Below, piece after piece: positions 26,215 to 35,148 of a DNA stretch of 64,000 bases. Each line of letters starts with the position of its first letter. Position 1 is the stretch's first letter. Made by a program: the position numbers and the translations under genes. This DNA is from Streptomyces xantholiticus (GTDB lineage Bacteria > Actinomycetota > Actinomycetes > Streptomycetales > Streptomycetaceae). The DNA lies in contig NZ_BMWB01000001.1 in NCBI RefSeq assembly GCF_014651015.1, positions 656,137 through 720,136 of the forward strand, given 5' to 3'. The notes below the pieces were generated by a model. It was not told the origin of the DNA, searched no databases, and worked only from the letters and a program-made list of their open reading frames with translations.

Positions 26215-26883
26215 TCACGATTCGACCTCGGCCCGCAGGGCGTTGCACTCGGCGAACGCCGACTCGACCTCGCTGCGCGTCAGGCGGTAGCGCTCCAGGT
26301 CGTAGGTGTGCGGGCGGCTGCCCTTGGGGCGGGCGACCGCACGGGGGAGCCGGGCGGCTTCGGCGTCGGTCCAGCGGGCGCCGACTGCATCGTAGAGCTT
26401 GGGGCGTTCGTGGCCCGGTCGGTGCTGAGCCAGGAGTACGGGGCGTCCACCATCGCCTCGCGGGGGATGGCGGCACGGGCTGCGAGGCCGCGCTGCATGG
26501 CACGGCTCAGCAGGTCGAACCAGGTGGTCCCGATGCCGTGCAGGTCTACGGGGTGGGTGTTGGCGGCCATGCCCTGCTCAACCAGGCTGCAGAACGAGGC
26601 CAGGCTGTGACTGGGTCGCGATGGCACCACACAAGCGTGGCGTCCGGAAAAACCGTGTGCAGCGCGTCGAGATGGCCTAGGTGCAGGGGGACTTCAGGAC
26701 CCAGCGGCAGCGCGGGCGGCCGTACTGGAGAACCTGGTACACCTGCTTGAGGTACCGGTAGTCGTCGACGAAGTCGCGCTCGTGATACCAAGCCTCGTAC
26801 TCCGGTAGCGCAGCCGGGATCGCCGGCATGAGCGTGTGCGGCAACGCGTAGTTGCACTCCTCCGGGCCTTCGGCGTTCAACAC
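26215..26883 (-). pseudogene. Sulfotransferase-family gene, truncated and frameshifted
   Basis: Three frames together give one sulfotransferase: NAEGPEECNYALPHTLMP and YRYLKQVYQVLQYG, then HLGHLDALHTVFPDATLVWC with HRDPVTAW, then SLASFCSLVEQGMAANTH and AMQRGLAARAAIPREAM, and last HTYDLERYRLTRSEVES ending at 26215. The N-terminal PAPS-binding part is missing; it is cut at 26883 where transposase codons begin. At least two frameshifts are present. The enzyme would have sulfated a hydroxyl group of a small molecule. Confidence 0.75.
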
Positions 26884-27578
26884 CTTCAGGCGGCAGTCGC
26901 GGAGGATCTTCCAGGTCTTCATCCGAGCGAAGGCGTGCTCGACGCGGGCTCTGACTTTGCGGTGGGAGGTGTTGTGTTCCTCTTTTCAGGCCGGCAGTTC
27001 GGCCTGGCCGCGTTCGCGGCGGTGCGGGATGACCAGGCCGGTGCCCCCGTAGCCGCCGTCGGCGATCACCGTGGCCCTGCCGACGGCTTCCTTCGCTCCC
27101 GACAGTTCCCATGCCTTGCAGTCGTTGCGGTTGCCCGGCAAAGGGCGGCCGACCGCGACGACCAACCGGGTGTCGGTGTCGATGACGACCTGGTGGTTCG
27201 TCGAGTTGCGGTAGTTCTTCGACTGCTCGGCCACGGTGTGGTCCCGGGTCGGGACGAGCGTGCCATCCACGATCAGAACCGTGTCCTTGCGGAACCGCTT
27301 GCGGGGCTGGAGCGCGAGCGATGGCCCGAGGTGGTCGATGATGCGGTCCGCTGCCGACTTCGAGACCCCGAACAGCGGCGCCAGTTGGCGCAGGGTCGGG
27401 TTCGTCCGCCATAGGCGGCGACCAAGAGCACGCGGTCCTCCAGCGGCAGGCTCCACGGCCGGCCCTTGCGCACCGGATCTGCACCCTCGCGCCGGAGCGC
27501 GGTGACCAGCTTGCCGAACTGACGCCGACTCAGCCCGCTGAACGGGGCTATCCAGGAGGGCTCCGACGCCGTGATCAC
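26884..27578 (-). pseudogene. IS5-family (DDE_4) transposase, inactivated and 3'-truncated
   Basis: The protein runs from SEPSWIAPFSGLSRRQFGK near 27578. A one-base loss near 27410 shifts the frame between LLVAAY and WRTNPTLRQLAPLFG. The catalytic region reads VLIVDGTLVPTRD and VIADGGYGGTGLVIP. A TGA at 26986-26988 replaces the expected Trp codon before KEEHNTSHRKVRARVEHAF. Coding ends at ILRDCRLK (26884), where it joins sulfotransferase codons. The few inactivating changes imply recent decay. Confidence 0.8.
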
Positions 27579-27753
27579 CCAGACACGGCAAGATCATCTC
27601 ACCCGGGACCAGCAGTTATGGGACAGCGCTTAGGCAAGACCCACCCCAAGACCGAGGAAGCATTCGCTCTGGTCAGCCGTCTACGTTGACGACGCCGTCT
27701 TGGTGGCCGACGAGTTGGCCGGCAACGCTCGTCGGGTCTTGTCCAGACGCGCG

Positions 27754-28710
27754 CTAACGGACGACGACGGTGCGCTGCGCCGAGAAGTCGCCCCACGTGC
27801 CGTCGGGCAGCTTGGCCCTGAGCTTGATGCTGTAGCGGGTTCCCGGCCTGTCGGTGACGGTCATGGTGTACGTGGCCGTCCCGGTGGGCGGTTGCGCGCC
27901 CCAGACGATCGTGGTCGCCAACGTGCCGTTCAGATGGAGCTGGTGCTCCTTGACCGGGGCACCGGTCTCGGGCGGGGTCCAGCTCAGCTTGATGCTGCCC
28001 TTGCGTGCGGTCACCTCGAGGCCGGACGGTGCCGTGTTCGGACTGTCGTCACCTGGCGCCGATGGGGTGGTGAGGTCCACGGGGTTGCTGTCCGGCGACG
28101 AGTTCTCGGCGGCGTCTCTGGCCCGTACGGTGAAGGTGTAGACGGTGCCCGGTCGCAGACCGGTGACGCGCGCGGTGGTCCGCGTCCCGCTCACGCTGTG
28201 GATGCGGGAGTCCGCCTGGTAGATGTCGTACGAGGTGACGCCGGTGTCGTCCGTGGCCCGTTGCCAGGTCAGGGTCACCGTCGCGCCACTGTCCGTACGG
28301 CCCTTGACCTGCCCGGGCGGGCTCGGTGGCCGGCGGTCGTCCGGTGCGGGGGCCGGTGTGGTGACGGATATCGCCGCGCTGAGCCCGGAGAAGTTCCCGG
28401 CGGCGTCCCGCGCCCGCACGGTGAAGCTGTACGCGGTCCGCGGCGCCAGGCCGTCGACGTCCACCATGTGCCGGCTGCCGGGCAGGGACTTGACCTTGGT
28501 CCCGTTGCGGTAGACCTCGTAGCCGGTGACCTCCTTGTTGTCGGCGGCCCTGTCCCACATGACGTGCACCGAGGTGGCGCTGCCCGCCTGCGCGGTCACT
28601 CCCAGGGGCACCGAGGGAGGCTTGTCGTCCTTCTCGTCCCGCGCGGTGCAGGCGGCGAGGACGAGAGCGGCAGAGCAGGCCAACACGACGGTTGTGGGGG
28701 GACGTTGCAC
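27754..28710 (-). CDS. Lipoprotein with three fibronectin type III domains
   Basis: A 318-residue secreted protein. GTG 28710, with GGAGG upstream, gives a short signal peptide ending in a lipobox (LVLAAC). Two clear FN3 domains follow (each with VTGYEVYRNG or VTSYDIYQAD and the YxFTVRARDAAG strand) and a third, more divergent one at the C-terminus (LRAKLPDGTWGDFS). FN3 modules commonly accompany polysaccharide-degrading domains in Streptomyces, but no catalytic domain is present here, so a binding or scaffold role is likely. Divergent from the CAP-domain gene. Confidence 0.85.
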   Translation of the reverse strand: MQRPPTTVVLACSAALVLAACTARDEKDDKPPSVPLGVTAQAGSATSVHVMWDRAADNKEVTGYEVYRNGTKVKSLPGSRHMVDVDGLAPRTAYSFTVRARDAAGNFSGLSAAISVTTPAPAPDDRRPPSPPGQVKGRTDSGATVTLTWQRATDDTGVTSYDIYQADSRIHSVSGTRTTARVTGLRPGTVYTFTVRARDAAENSSPDSNPVDLTTPSAPGDDSPNTAPSGLEVTARKGSIKLSWTPPETGAPVKEHQLHLNGTLATTIVWGAQPPTGTATYTMTVTDRPGTRYSIKLRAKLPDGTWGDFSAQRTVVVR

Positions 28711-28888
28711 GGTCGGGCCTCCGCGTACGAACGACGAGGATTGGTCCAGACCTGTATCCCACAGCTCGCCCGTCCTCCACAAGACATCCTTGGCTGAGCC
28801 TGATGCCTTCCTTATGGCTTCTTGAAGAACCCCTTACGACAGGGCATGCGTACATCGAACCGGCTTACGATCTCCACAACCCCCCACC

Positions 28889-28926
28889 GTGATCCCGGTG
28901 GGCGCAGCGGCGCCCACCGGGATCAC
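28889..28926. repeat. Perfect 17-bp hairpin upstream of the CAP-domain gene
   Basis: GTGATCCCGGTGGGCGC and its exact complement flank an AGCG loop, 37 bases before the CAP gene ATG and in the divergent region with the FN3 lipoprotein. No U-tract follows in either direction. It could be an RNA hairpin in the 5' leader of the CAP gene or a bidirectional boundary. Confidence 0.7.
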
Positions 28927-28962
28927 GCTGCTCAGCCGTCTTCCTTCCGAGGTGTCGTACGC

Positions 28963-29829
28963 ATGGGTTCTCGCAGAGCCGCCCGCCCCAACCCCCGTTC
29001 GCACGCCCGCCCCAAGGCCGGACTGCGGGCCCGCAGCGCCGTGCTGGCGCTGGGCGTGCTCACGGTCACCGCCGGAGTCGGGATCACGCTGGCCACCGCC
29101 GGCGGGGAGGAGGGCGGCGCGTCGGGCCGTGTGGAGACCGACGTGGCCGCGCAGGCGCCCGGACAGGGCGACGAGGACGCCGCGGCGGCCTCTGCGTCGC
29201 CGCTCGCCTCCCGCACGCCCGGGGGAACGCCGACAAGCGCGTCGCCGAGCCCTGGAGTCACCGCCTCCGCCGAGCCGAAGCGGAAGCCGAGCCCGACGGC
29301 CGCGCCGAAGACCAGGACCCGGACGACGACGCAGGCGCCGAGCAGCTCCGGCAGCGGTGGCGGCACAGGCGGTTCCGGGTCCGGATCGGGTTCGGGCGGC
29401 TCCGGCACCTCGGGTGGATCCGGTGGATCCGGTGGATCCGACTCCAGCGGTCCCGAGGCCCAGGTCCTCGCGCTCGTCAACAAGGAGCGTGCCTCGGCCG
29501 GCTGCTCGCCGGTCACCGCCAACGCCGAACTGACCCGCGCCGCCGACGACTACAGCGACGTGATGGCCCGCAGCGGCGTGATGTCCCACACCGGGCCCGA
29601 CGGCTCCACGATGACCACTCGGGTCGAGGCCGCCGGATACGAGTGGTCGACGCTCGGCGAGAACATAGCCCGGGGGCAGGCCGACGCCGCGTCCGTGATG
29701 CAGTCCTGGATGAACAGCCCGGGCCATCGCGCGAACATCCTCAACTGCTCGTTCAAGGAGCTCGGCGTCGGCGTCCACTTCGGTGACGGCGGCCCCTGGT
29801 GGACCCAGAACTTCGGCGCCCGACGGTAG
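28963..29829 (+). CDS. Secreted CAP-domain (SCP/PR-1) protein
   Basis: A 288-residue protein. A hydrophobic signal/anchor (AVLALGVLTVTAGVGITLAT) follows a basic N-terminus. Residues about 60-165 are a Pro/Ser/Gly linker ending in Gly-Gly-Ser repeats, three of them exact GGTGGATCC copies in the DNA. The C-terminal 125 residues are a CAP domain (LVNKERASAGCSPV, MSHTGPDGSTM, GENIARGQADAASVMQSW, HRANILNCSFKELGVG). CAP proteins of Streptomyces are extracellular and of unknown function. The ATG is 37 bases after a strong hairpin. Confidence 0.9.
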   Translation: MGSRRAARPNPRSHARPKAGLRARSAVLALGVLTVTAGVGITLATAGGEEGGASGRVETDVAAQAPGQGDEDAAAASASPLASRTPGGTPTSASPSPGVTASAEPKRKPSPTAAPKTRTRTTTQAPSSSGSGGGTGGSGSGSGSGGSGTSGGSGGSGGSDSSGPEAQVLALVNKERASAGCSPVTANAELTRAADDYSDVMARSGVMSHTGPDGSTMTTRVEAAGYEWSTLGENIARGQADAASVMQSWMNSPGHRANILNCSFKELGVGVHFGDGGPWWTQNFGARR

Positions 29830-29906
29830 GACCTTCCGGCCCCGGCCCGGGCCCGCAGGACGGCCGGTGACAGCAGCCGTACGGGCCGGGCCTGGCGAGG
29901 GCGTCG

Positions 29907-31454
29907 TCAGGCGGCGGGCATCAGCACACGGGCGGCTCCTTCCTTCTTGTTGTGCCGGTCGGCCCAGTTGGCGAGGGCGGTGCTGCATGCGTGGTCCAGA
30001 TGCCGCAGGTCGCGCAGGTCGAGCTCGATGTGCCGGTCCTTCGGCAGCTTCTCGAGGGTGTCGAGGATCCGGGGCAGCCGGAGGAAGGTCGCGTTGCCGG
30101 AGAGGACCACGCGGACGGGACCGTCACGGTCCGGGCCGTGGTCGGTGTCCACATGGACGTGCGACGTCTCCCACGCCGTCTTTGCGACGGCGAGCAGCAG
30201 CCCGGCCAGCACACCCTCGAACATGTTGGTCGCGACAATGGCGACAGCGGTCGCCACGAGGATCAGGGCCTCCCCGCGATGCTTGCGCCACAGCGGTCCG
30301 AGTTCCTTCAGCGGGATGAGCTTCCAGCCGGAGAAGACGAGGATGCCCGCGAGCGAGGCGACCGGTATCAGGCCGAGCGCGGCCGGCACCAGCGCCGCGA
30401 ACAGCAGCAGCCATACGCCGTGCAGGACCCGTGACGCCTTGGTCCGGGCACCGGCTTGGACATTGGCCGCACTGCGCACGATGACCGCGGTCATCGGCAG
30501 CGCACCGAGCGCCCCGCACAAGGTGTTGCCCGCGCCCTGCGCCATCAGCTCCTTGTCGTAGTCGGTGCCGGGTCCGGTGTGCAGGCGGTCGACGGCGGCC
30601 GCGCTGAACAGGCTCTCCGCCGACGCGATGAGCGTGATGGCGACCACCGTGCCGATCGCCCCGACCAGACCCACGTCCATGATGCTGCCCAGGTCGTCGG
30701 TGGACGGGGGCCGGATCACACCCAGCAGACCCTGTACATCGACCCGCTTCACGGGCAGTTGGAACAGCGCCACGGCGGACGTGGTGAGGGCGACTGCCGC
30801 CAGCGGTGCGGGTACCAGGCGGACCTTGGGCGGCAGATGCCTCCACACGGCCATCAGCCCGACGGTCGCCGCACCGAGAACGAACGCGGTCAGCGCCGCG
30901 GACGACCCCGCCGTGGCGATGAACAGGCCGGGCAGACCCGACAGGTTGGCCGGCCCGGAGCCGGGCGCCTTCGCGTCGGTCATGGCGTAGAGCTGGCCTG
31001 CGATCAGTACGAGGCCGATCCCTGCCAGCATGCCCTCCACCACGGCGACGGAGATGGCGCGGAACCAGCGGCCCAGCCGCAGTGCGCCCATGACCAGTTG
31101 GAGTACGCCCGCCGCGAGGACGAAGACGCCCAGGGCGCCGAGTCCGAACTCGGTGACGGCTTCGAGCACAAGGACCGTCAGCCCCGCCGCCGGTCCGCTG
31201 ACCTGCAGGCTGCTGCCGGGCAGCAGTCCGGTGACGAGTCCGCCGACGATGCCGGTGACCAGTCCGAGTTCGGCCGGCACGCCGGAGGCGACCGCCACGC
31301 CCACGCACAGTGGCAGGGCGACCAGGAAGACGACGACGGACGCGGTGAGGTCCGACCGCAGCGTCGCCGCGGAGGGGCGTTCGGCGGCGCCCTGCGGCGC
31401 TGCTCGCCGGTGGCGTCCGCGGTTCCCGCGTTCGCGGGTGTCGGCGGTGCTCAC
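29907..31454 (-). CDS. SulP-family anion transporter with STAS domain
   Basis: A 515-residue membrane transporter with about ten to twelve hydrophobic segments, starting in DLTASVVVFLVALPLCVGVA and including the SulP stretch LPGSSLQVSGPAAGLTVLVL. A C-terminal STAS domain follows from about residue 410 (VVLSGNATFLRLPRILDTL, IELDLRDLRHLDHAC). GTG 31454 overlaps the stop of the carbonic anhydrase gene by four bases (GTGA), implying translational coupling. Pairing with carbonic anhydrase points to bicarbonate rather than sulfate as the substrate, which is inference. Confidence 0.9.
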   Translation of the reverse strand: MSTADTRERGNRGRHRRAAPQGAAERPSAATLRSDLTASVVVFLVALPLCVGVAVASGVPAELGLVTGIVGGLVTGLLPGSSLQVSGPAAGLTVLVLEAVTEFGLGALGVFVLAAGVLQLVMGALRLGRWFRAISVAVVEGMLAGIGLVLIAGQLYAMTDAKAPGSGPANLSGLPGLFIATAGSSAALTAFVLGAATVGLMAVWRHLPPKVRLVPAPLAAVALTTSAVALFQLPVKRVDVQGLLGVIRPPSTDDLGSIMDVGLVGAIGTVVAITLIASAESLFSAAAVDRLHTGPGTDYDKELMAQGAGNTLCGALGALPMTAVIVRSAANVQAGARTKASRVLHGVWLLLFAALVPAALGLIPVASLAGILVFSGWKLIPLKELGPLWRKHRGEALILVATAVAIVATNMFEGVLAGLLLAVAKTAWETSHVHVDTDHGPDRDGPVRVVLSGNATFLRLPRILDTLEKLPKDRHIELDLRDLRHLDHACSTALANWADRHNKKEGAARVLMPAA

Positions 31455-32044
31455 AGCGGAAGGAACATGCCGTCGTACGGCCGGTGGACGAGCACGGAGC
31501 CGGTGTCGATCTCGTAGAACCAGCCGTGCAGGTTCAGCCGCCCTTCCTCTGCCCTGCGGGCGACGCAGGGGTAGTCGCGTAACCGGCGCAGCTGGCGCAC
31601 CACATGGTCCTGGACGGCCTCGGCGACGGCGGGACCGGAGGTATCCGTGAAGAGGGGCGGGGGCGAGGTGCTCTCGAGCCAACCGCGGACCGCCGGTACG
31701 GCGGACAGGTCTTCGCGTCGCACCATCGCGCCTACGGCACCGCAGTGGGAGTGGCCGCAGACGACGATGTCGGTGACGCCGAGCACCTCGACCGCGTACT
31801 CGACGGTGGCCGCCTCGCTGGAGTGCCGGCCGGGGGCGTGCTCGGGGATGATGTTCCCCGCCGTGCGGAGCTCGAACAGCTCTCCCGGGCGGGCGTCCGT
31901 GATCAGTGAGGGGATCACTCGCGAGTCGGAGCAGGTGATGAACAGCGCCTGGGGGGACTGGCCGTCTGCGAGACGGCCGAATTCATCGGATCGGGCGGCG
32001 GCCCGGTGCCGGAAGGCACGGGCGTTGTTGGTGAGCATGTCCAT
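31451..32044 (-). CDS. Beta-class carbonic anhydrase
   Basis: A 197-residue enzyme that interconverts CO2 and bicarbonate. Zinc ligands are C38 (in ITCSDSRV), H98 and C101 (in CGHSHCGAVG), with the Asp-Arg pair D40/R42 of the active site. The ribosome site GGAGGAAAC precedes the ATG, and a 7-bp hairpin (32061-32077) lies just upstream of it. It is the first gene of a two-gene operon with the SulP transporter, supporting a bicarbonate supply function. Confidence 0.92.
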   Translation of the reverse strand: MDMLTNNARAFRHRAAARSDEFGRLADGQSPQALFITCSDSRVIPSLITDARPGELFELRTAGNIIPEHAPGRHSSEAATVEYAVEVLGVTDIVVCGHSHCGAVGAMVRREDLSAVPAVRGWLESTSPPPLFTDTSGPAVAEAVQDHVVRQLRRLRDYPCVARRAEEGRLNLHGWFYEIDTGSVLVHRPYDGMFLPL

Positions 32045-32530
32045 GGGGGTGTTTCCTCCAGCGCGCCCGAGGCGCGCGGTGGGGAGTCGTCATGTCGGAC
32101 CGCTGGTTGCGGTGGGGGCCGGTGCGGAATGTCGACGGATCACTCAGGGGGACTGACCCGCGGAACGGCGGACCGTGCCGCGGGGAACCGGTGGACGGGA
32201 CCGGTGCGAGCGCCTGTGGGCGCGGCCGTGTTGGCCGGGGGTCGGCGGGGTCTGCCGCCGTTGCGTGTCTGCATGAGTCCGACGACTCCGGAAGGGGTCT
32301 GCCTTCCCTGAAGTCGGGTCAGCACACAGGCACGCGGAACTGGTCCAACTGGTCAGTAACTCCAGCTTCTTGAGTCACTCTGACACCACGCAGGCTCAAA
32401 AGTCTGTGATTCGTTAGACATTCGTGAGTGTCGAGTGTCTTGACAGTGGGCACTCTCGTTGAAATACCGCCGGTCACCCCAGGTCACGCACGCGCCGTGA
32501 GGGAGAAGATTTTTTTCGGAGGCGTCGCCT
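32045..32530. other. Intergenic region with carbonic anhydrase promoter
   Basis: It lies between the carbonic anhydrase start and the end of the histidine kinase gene (both minus strand). The part at 32340-32460 is AT-richer, with several short repeats based on GACACTC, and probably holds the promoter. The GCGCGCC/GGCGCGC hairpin (32061-32077) lies in the 5' leader. A TTGACA at 32439-32444 on the plus strand has no gene after it. No coding frame was convincing. Confidence 0.45.
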
Positions 32531-33829
32531 TCACGCCAGCCCGAACGACACCCGCACCCGCGCCCCGCCCATCGGAGACCGGCCGATCTCCAGTTCCCCG
32601 TCGGCGGCCCGCGCCGCCCGCGCGACGATGTCCAGCCCGAGGCCCGTGCCGCCGGCGCCGCCCACGCTGACGCCCCGGGTGAGCGCCGCCGCGGGATCGG
32701 CGACGCCGGGCCCCGCATCGTCCACGGTCAGCAGCACATGCCGGTCGCCGCGTTCCACCCGTACGGCGAACGCCGTGCCCAGCGGGGTGTGCCGGAAGAC
32801 GTTCCCGATCAGGGCGTCCACCACAGCGGCCAGATCGTCCTCCGGGAACCGCACGGCAGTCCGGCGCGGAGTGAAGGAGCGTTCGCAGATCCGGTCCTGC
32901 TGAGTGGCGAGCACCGACCAGAAGTCCAACCGCATCGCGACGACCTCGGCCACCTCGCAGGCCCGCCCCGGCGCCTGCCCCGCGGCCGGACCGGCGGCGA
33001 GCGGGGTTCGAGCCGCGGTGATGATCGAGTCGAGTTCGGCCTCCAGTTGCGACACGGCCGTGGTGATCCGCCGGGCGCCCGGCGATGCGCCCAGGAGGTC
33101 CGCTTCCAGGTACAGCGCCGTCAGCGGGGTGCGCAGTCGGTGCGAGAGGTCGGCGACCATCTCGCGTTCGATCGCGAGCAGTTCCACCACCCGGTCGGCC
33201 ATGGTGTTGAACGCGGCGCCGGCGTCCTGCAGCTCCGGCGGCCCGTCCGGCTCCACCCGTACGTCGAGGTCGCCGGAGCCGAGCGCCAGAGAGGCGCGCT
33301 TCAGGCTCTGCGAGGAACGGACCACCCGGGCGCCCAGCCGGTCGGCGACCAGCACCGAGCCGCCCACCAGACCCACGGCCAGCAGCGACATCACCCCCCA
33401 CGAGGCCCACACGCCGCGGGTCAACTCCGCCGCGGGCACATACGCCTCGACGACCGCGACCCGGTCCTCGGGCAGCACGACGGGCTGGAGATAGACCCAC
33501 CCCTCCGCGGTGTCCATGGCGAGCGTCTCCCGCTTGCGGACCGCACGGTCGAGCGCTTCCCGCGGGGCGTGCGGGGTGCCGACGAACCCGCCGCCGGGGA
33601 GGCGTACGGCCAACTGGTCGCGGGAGTCCAGCTCGGCGACCGCCTGCTGGACGTCGACCCGTCGCGTGGTGAGGGCGAGGACCGGGGACAGGGCGGACGC
33701 CCGCTGCTCGGCGGCCGTGGTCACCCGGTCTCGCGCCTGTTCGCGGACGAGCAGGGCGAGGGGAATGAGGAAGGAGAGGGCGACCATCGACGTCACGGCC
33801 AGCGCGATCCCGGCGAGTGCGCGTCTCAT
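32531..33829 (-). CDS. Sensor histidine kinase
   Basis: A 432-residue membrane kinase. TM1 is near residues 5-28 (SMVALSFLIPLALLV), followed by an extracellular sensor of about 110 residues, TM2 (WGVMSLLAVGLVGGSVLVA), a HAMP region, the H-box DLSHRLRTPLTALYLEADLL and an ATPase domain (N-box DALIGNVFRHTP, G boxes DDAGPGV and GTGLGLDIV). ATG 33829 overlaps the response regulator stop (ATGA), so the pair is translationally coupled. The sensor ligand is unknown. Confidence 0.93.
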   Translation of the reverse strand: MRRALAGIALAVTSMVALSFLIPLALLVREQARDRVTTAAEQRASALSPVLALTTRRVDVQQAVAELDSRDQLAVRLPGGGFVGTPHAPREALDRAVRKRETLAMDTAEGWVYLQPVVLPEDRVAVVEAYVPAAELTRGVWASWGVMSLLAVGLVGGSVLVADRLGARVVRSSQSLKRASLALGSGDLDVRVEPDGPPELQDAGAAFNTMADRVVELLAIEREMVADLSHRLRTPLTALYLEADLLGASPGARRITTAVSQLEAELDSIITAARTPLAAGPAAGQAPGRACEVAEVVAMRLDFWSVLATQQDRICERSFTPRRTAVRFPEDDLAAVVDALIGNVFRHTPLGTAFAVRVERGDRHVLLTVDDAGPGVADPAAALTRGVSVGGAGGTGLGLDIVARAARAADGELEIGRSPMGGARVRVSFGLA

Positions 33830-34518
33830 GAGGGCGATGCGACCAGTTTTATACCGATGCCGCGCACTGTGTGCAGATAGCGGGGGTCCGCTGCCTTCTC
33901 GCCCAACTTCCTGCGGAGGGCGGAGAGATGGACGTCCACGGTCTGGTCCTCCAGATACGGCTGCTGCCACACCTCCGCGAGGATCCGTTTGCGGGACATG
34001 ACCTGGTCGGCGTGTGCCGCGAGATACGCCAGCAGGTCGAACTCCCGACGCGTGAGCGCCAGTTCCCGTCCGGCGAGGTGCGCGGTGCGGGCCGGCGGGT
34101 CAATCCTCAGATCGCCGACCTGCACGACCGGCTGCCGGTCGGGTTCCTCCGTGACCGGGCCGGAGCGTCGCAGCACGGCGGCGAGCCGGGCCGCGAGCTG
34201 ACCGCCCGAGAAGGGCTTGACCATGTAGTCGTCGGCCCCTGCGTTGAGCAGCCTGATGATCTCCGTGTCGTCGTCGCGCGCGGTGGCGACCAGGACCGGC
34301 ACCCGCGAGACGCCGCGGATCATCCGCAGCACGTCGAGGCCGTCCAGGTCGGGCAGCCCCAGGTCGAGCACCACGATGTCGGGCGGGCTCTGGGTGACGT
34401 CGCGCAGCGCCTCGAAGCCCTGGTGGGCGGTCTTCACCGCGTACCCGTGCCCGGTGAGGACCTCGATCAACGCGGCCCGGATGACAGGGTCGTCCTCGAC
34501 GACAAGTACGGAGGCCAT
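33826..34518 (-). CDS. OmpR/PhoB-family response regulator
   Basis: A 230-residue regulator with a receiver domain (acidic pocket VVEDDP, phosphoacceptor in DIVVLDLGLPDLDG, Lys in DYMVKPFS) and a C-terminal winged helix (LALTRREFDLLAYLAAHAD, then QTVDVHLSALRRKLG). It precedes and overlaps the histidine kinase gene. The target may include the secreted Pro/Ser-rich protein divergently encoded at 34555, only 36 bases away, sharing the promoter region. Confidence 0.93.
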   Translation of the reverse strand: MASVLVVEDDPVIRAALIEVLTGHGYAVKTAHQGFEALRDVTQSPPDIVVLDLGLPDLDGLDVLRMIRGVSRVPVLVATARDDDTEIIRLLNAGADDYMVKPFSGGQLAARLAAVLRRSGPVTEEPDRQPVVQVGDLRIDPPARTAHLAGRELALTRREFDLLAYLAAHADQVMSRKRILAEVWQQPYLEDQTVDVHLSALRRKLGEKAADPRYLHTVRGIGIKLVASPS

Positions 34519-34554
34519 GGGCAGGCACGTTAGCCGGTCCGTCACTATGGTGTC

Positions 34555-35148
34555 GTGTCCCGCCTTCCGCGCTACCTGCTCATCTGGCTGTCCTGCACCG
34601 CGGCCAGCGTCACGGCCGTGATGATCACGGTCCATTTCGTGGTGGGTTCGACCAGGCCGACGGCGCCGGTCGCGCAGTCGGCGCCGGAGGGTTTCGTGGC
34701 CGCTCCGGCGTCCTCCTCTCCCGCCGCCCGCCCCTCCCGTTCCCCCACCCCCCGGCCGAGGCCGAGCGTGCCCACGCCGTCGCCGACGCCGTCCAGGACG
34801 GCGGAGAAGCCGCCTGCGCCGACGCCGGCGCCGGCCGCCCGGACGAGTCCGCCCGTCCCGGACGAGCCGTCCGCCGCACAGCCGCCCGAGGGACAGGGCG
34901 GCGGCTGTGAGCAGGGCGGCTCCGGCGTGCACACGATCTCCTCGCAGGGCGGCAAGGCGACCGTGCGCTACGGCAGCGGCGGGGTGTGCCTCATCTCGGC
35001 GGTGCCCAACCAGGGGTTCACGGTCAGCACGTCCCAAACCGCTCCGGAGACCCTGACGGCCACCTTCTCGGCCGCCCGCCACCGCTCGGAGATCACGGCG
35101 ACGACCGAGCCCTCGGACCGGGCGAGCGTGCGCGAGACGTCGTTCTAG
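34555..35148 (+). CDS. Secreted or membrane-anchored hypothetical protein
   Basis: A 197-residue protein from GTG 34555. The N-terminal hydrophobic segment (YLLIWLSCTAASVTAVMI) is an uncleaved anchor or signal. Residues about 40-115 are a Pro/Ser/Thr linker that would extend through the cell wall, and the C-terminal 80 residues form a small Cys-containing domain (GGCEQGGSGVHTISSQGGKA, GVCLISAVPNQGF). Function unknown. It is divergent from the two-component operon. Confidence 0.75.
   Translation: MSRLPRYLLIWLSCTAASVTAVMITVHFVVGSTRPTAPVAQSAPEGFVAAPASSSPAARPSRSPTPRPRPSVPTPSPTPSRTAEKPPAPTPAPAARTSPPVPDEPSAAQPPEGQGGGCEQGGSGVHTISSQGGKATVRYGSGGVCLISAVPNQGFTVSTSQTAPETLTATFSAARHRSEITATTEPSDRASVRETSF

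Noticed and set aside
29400..29450. Tandem GGTGGATCC repeats as a possible mobile or CRISPR-like repeat
   Set aside because: They encode Gly-Gly-Ser linker residues in the CAP protein and are in frame.
32439..32470. TTGACA promoter on the plus strand
   Set aside because: No plausible gene follows in that direction before the convergent histidine kinase gene, and the -10 region is poor.
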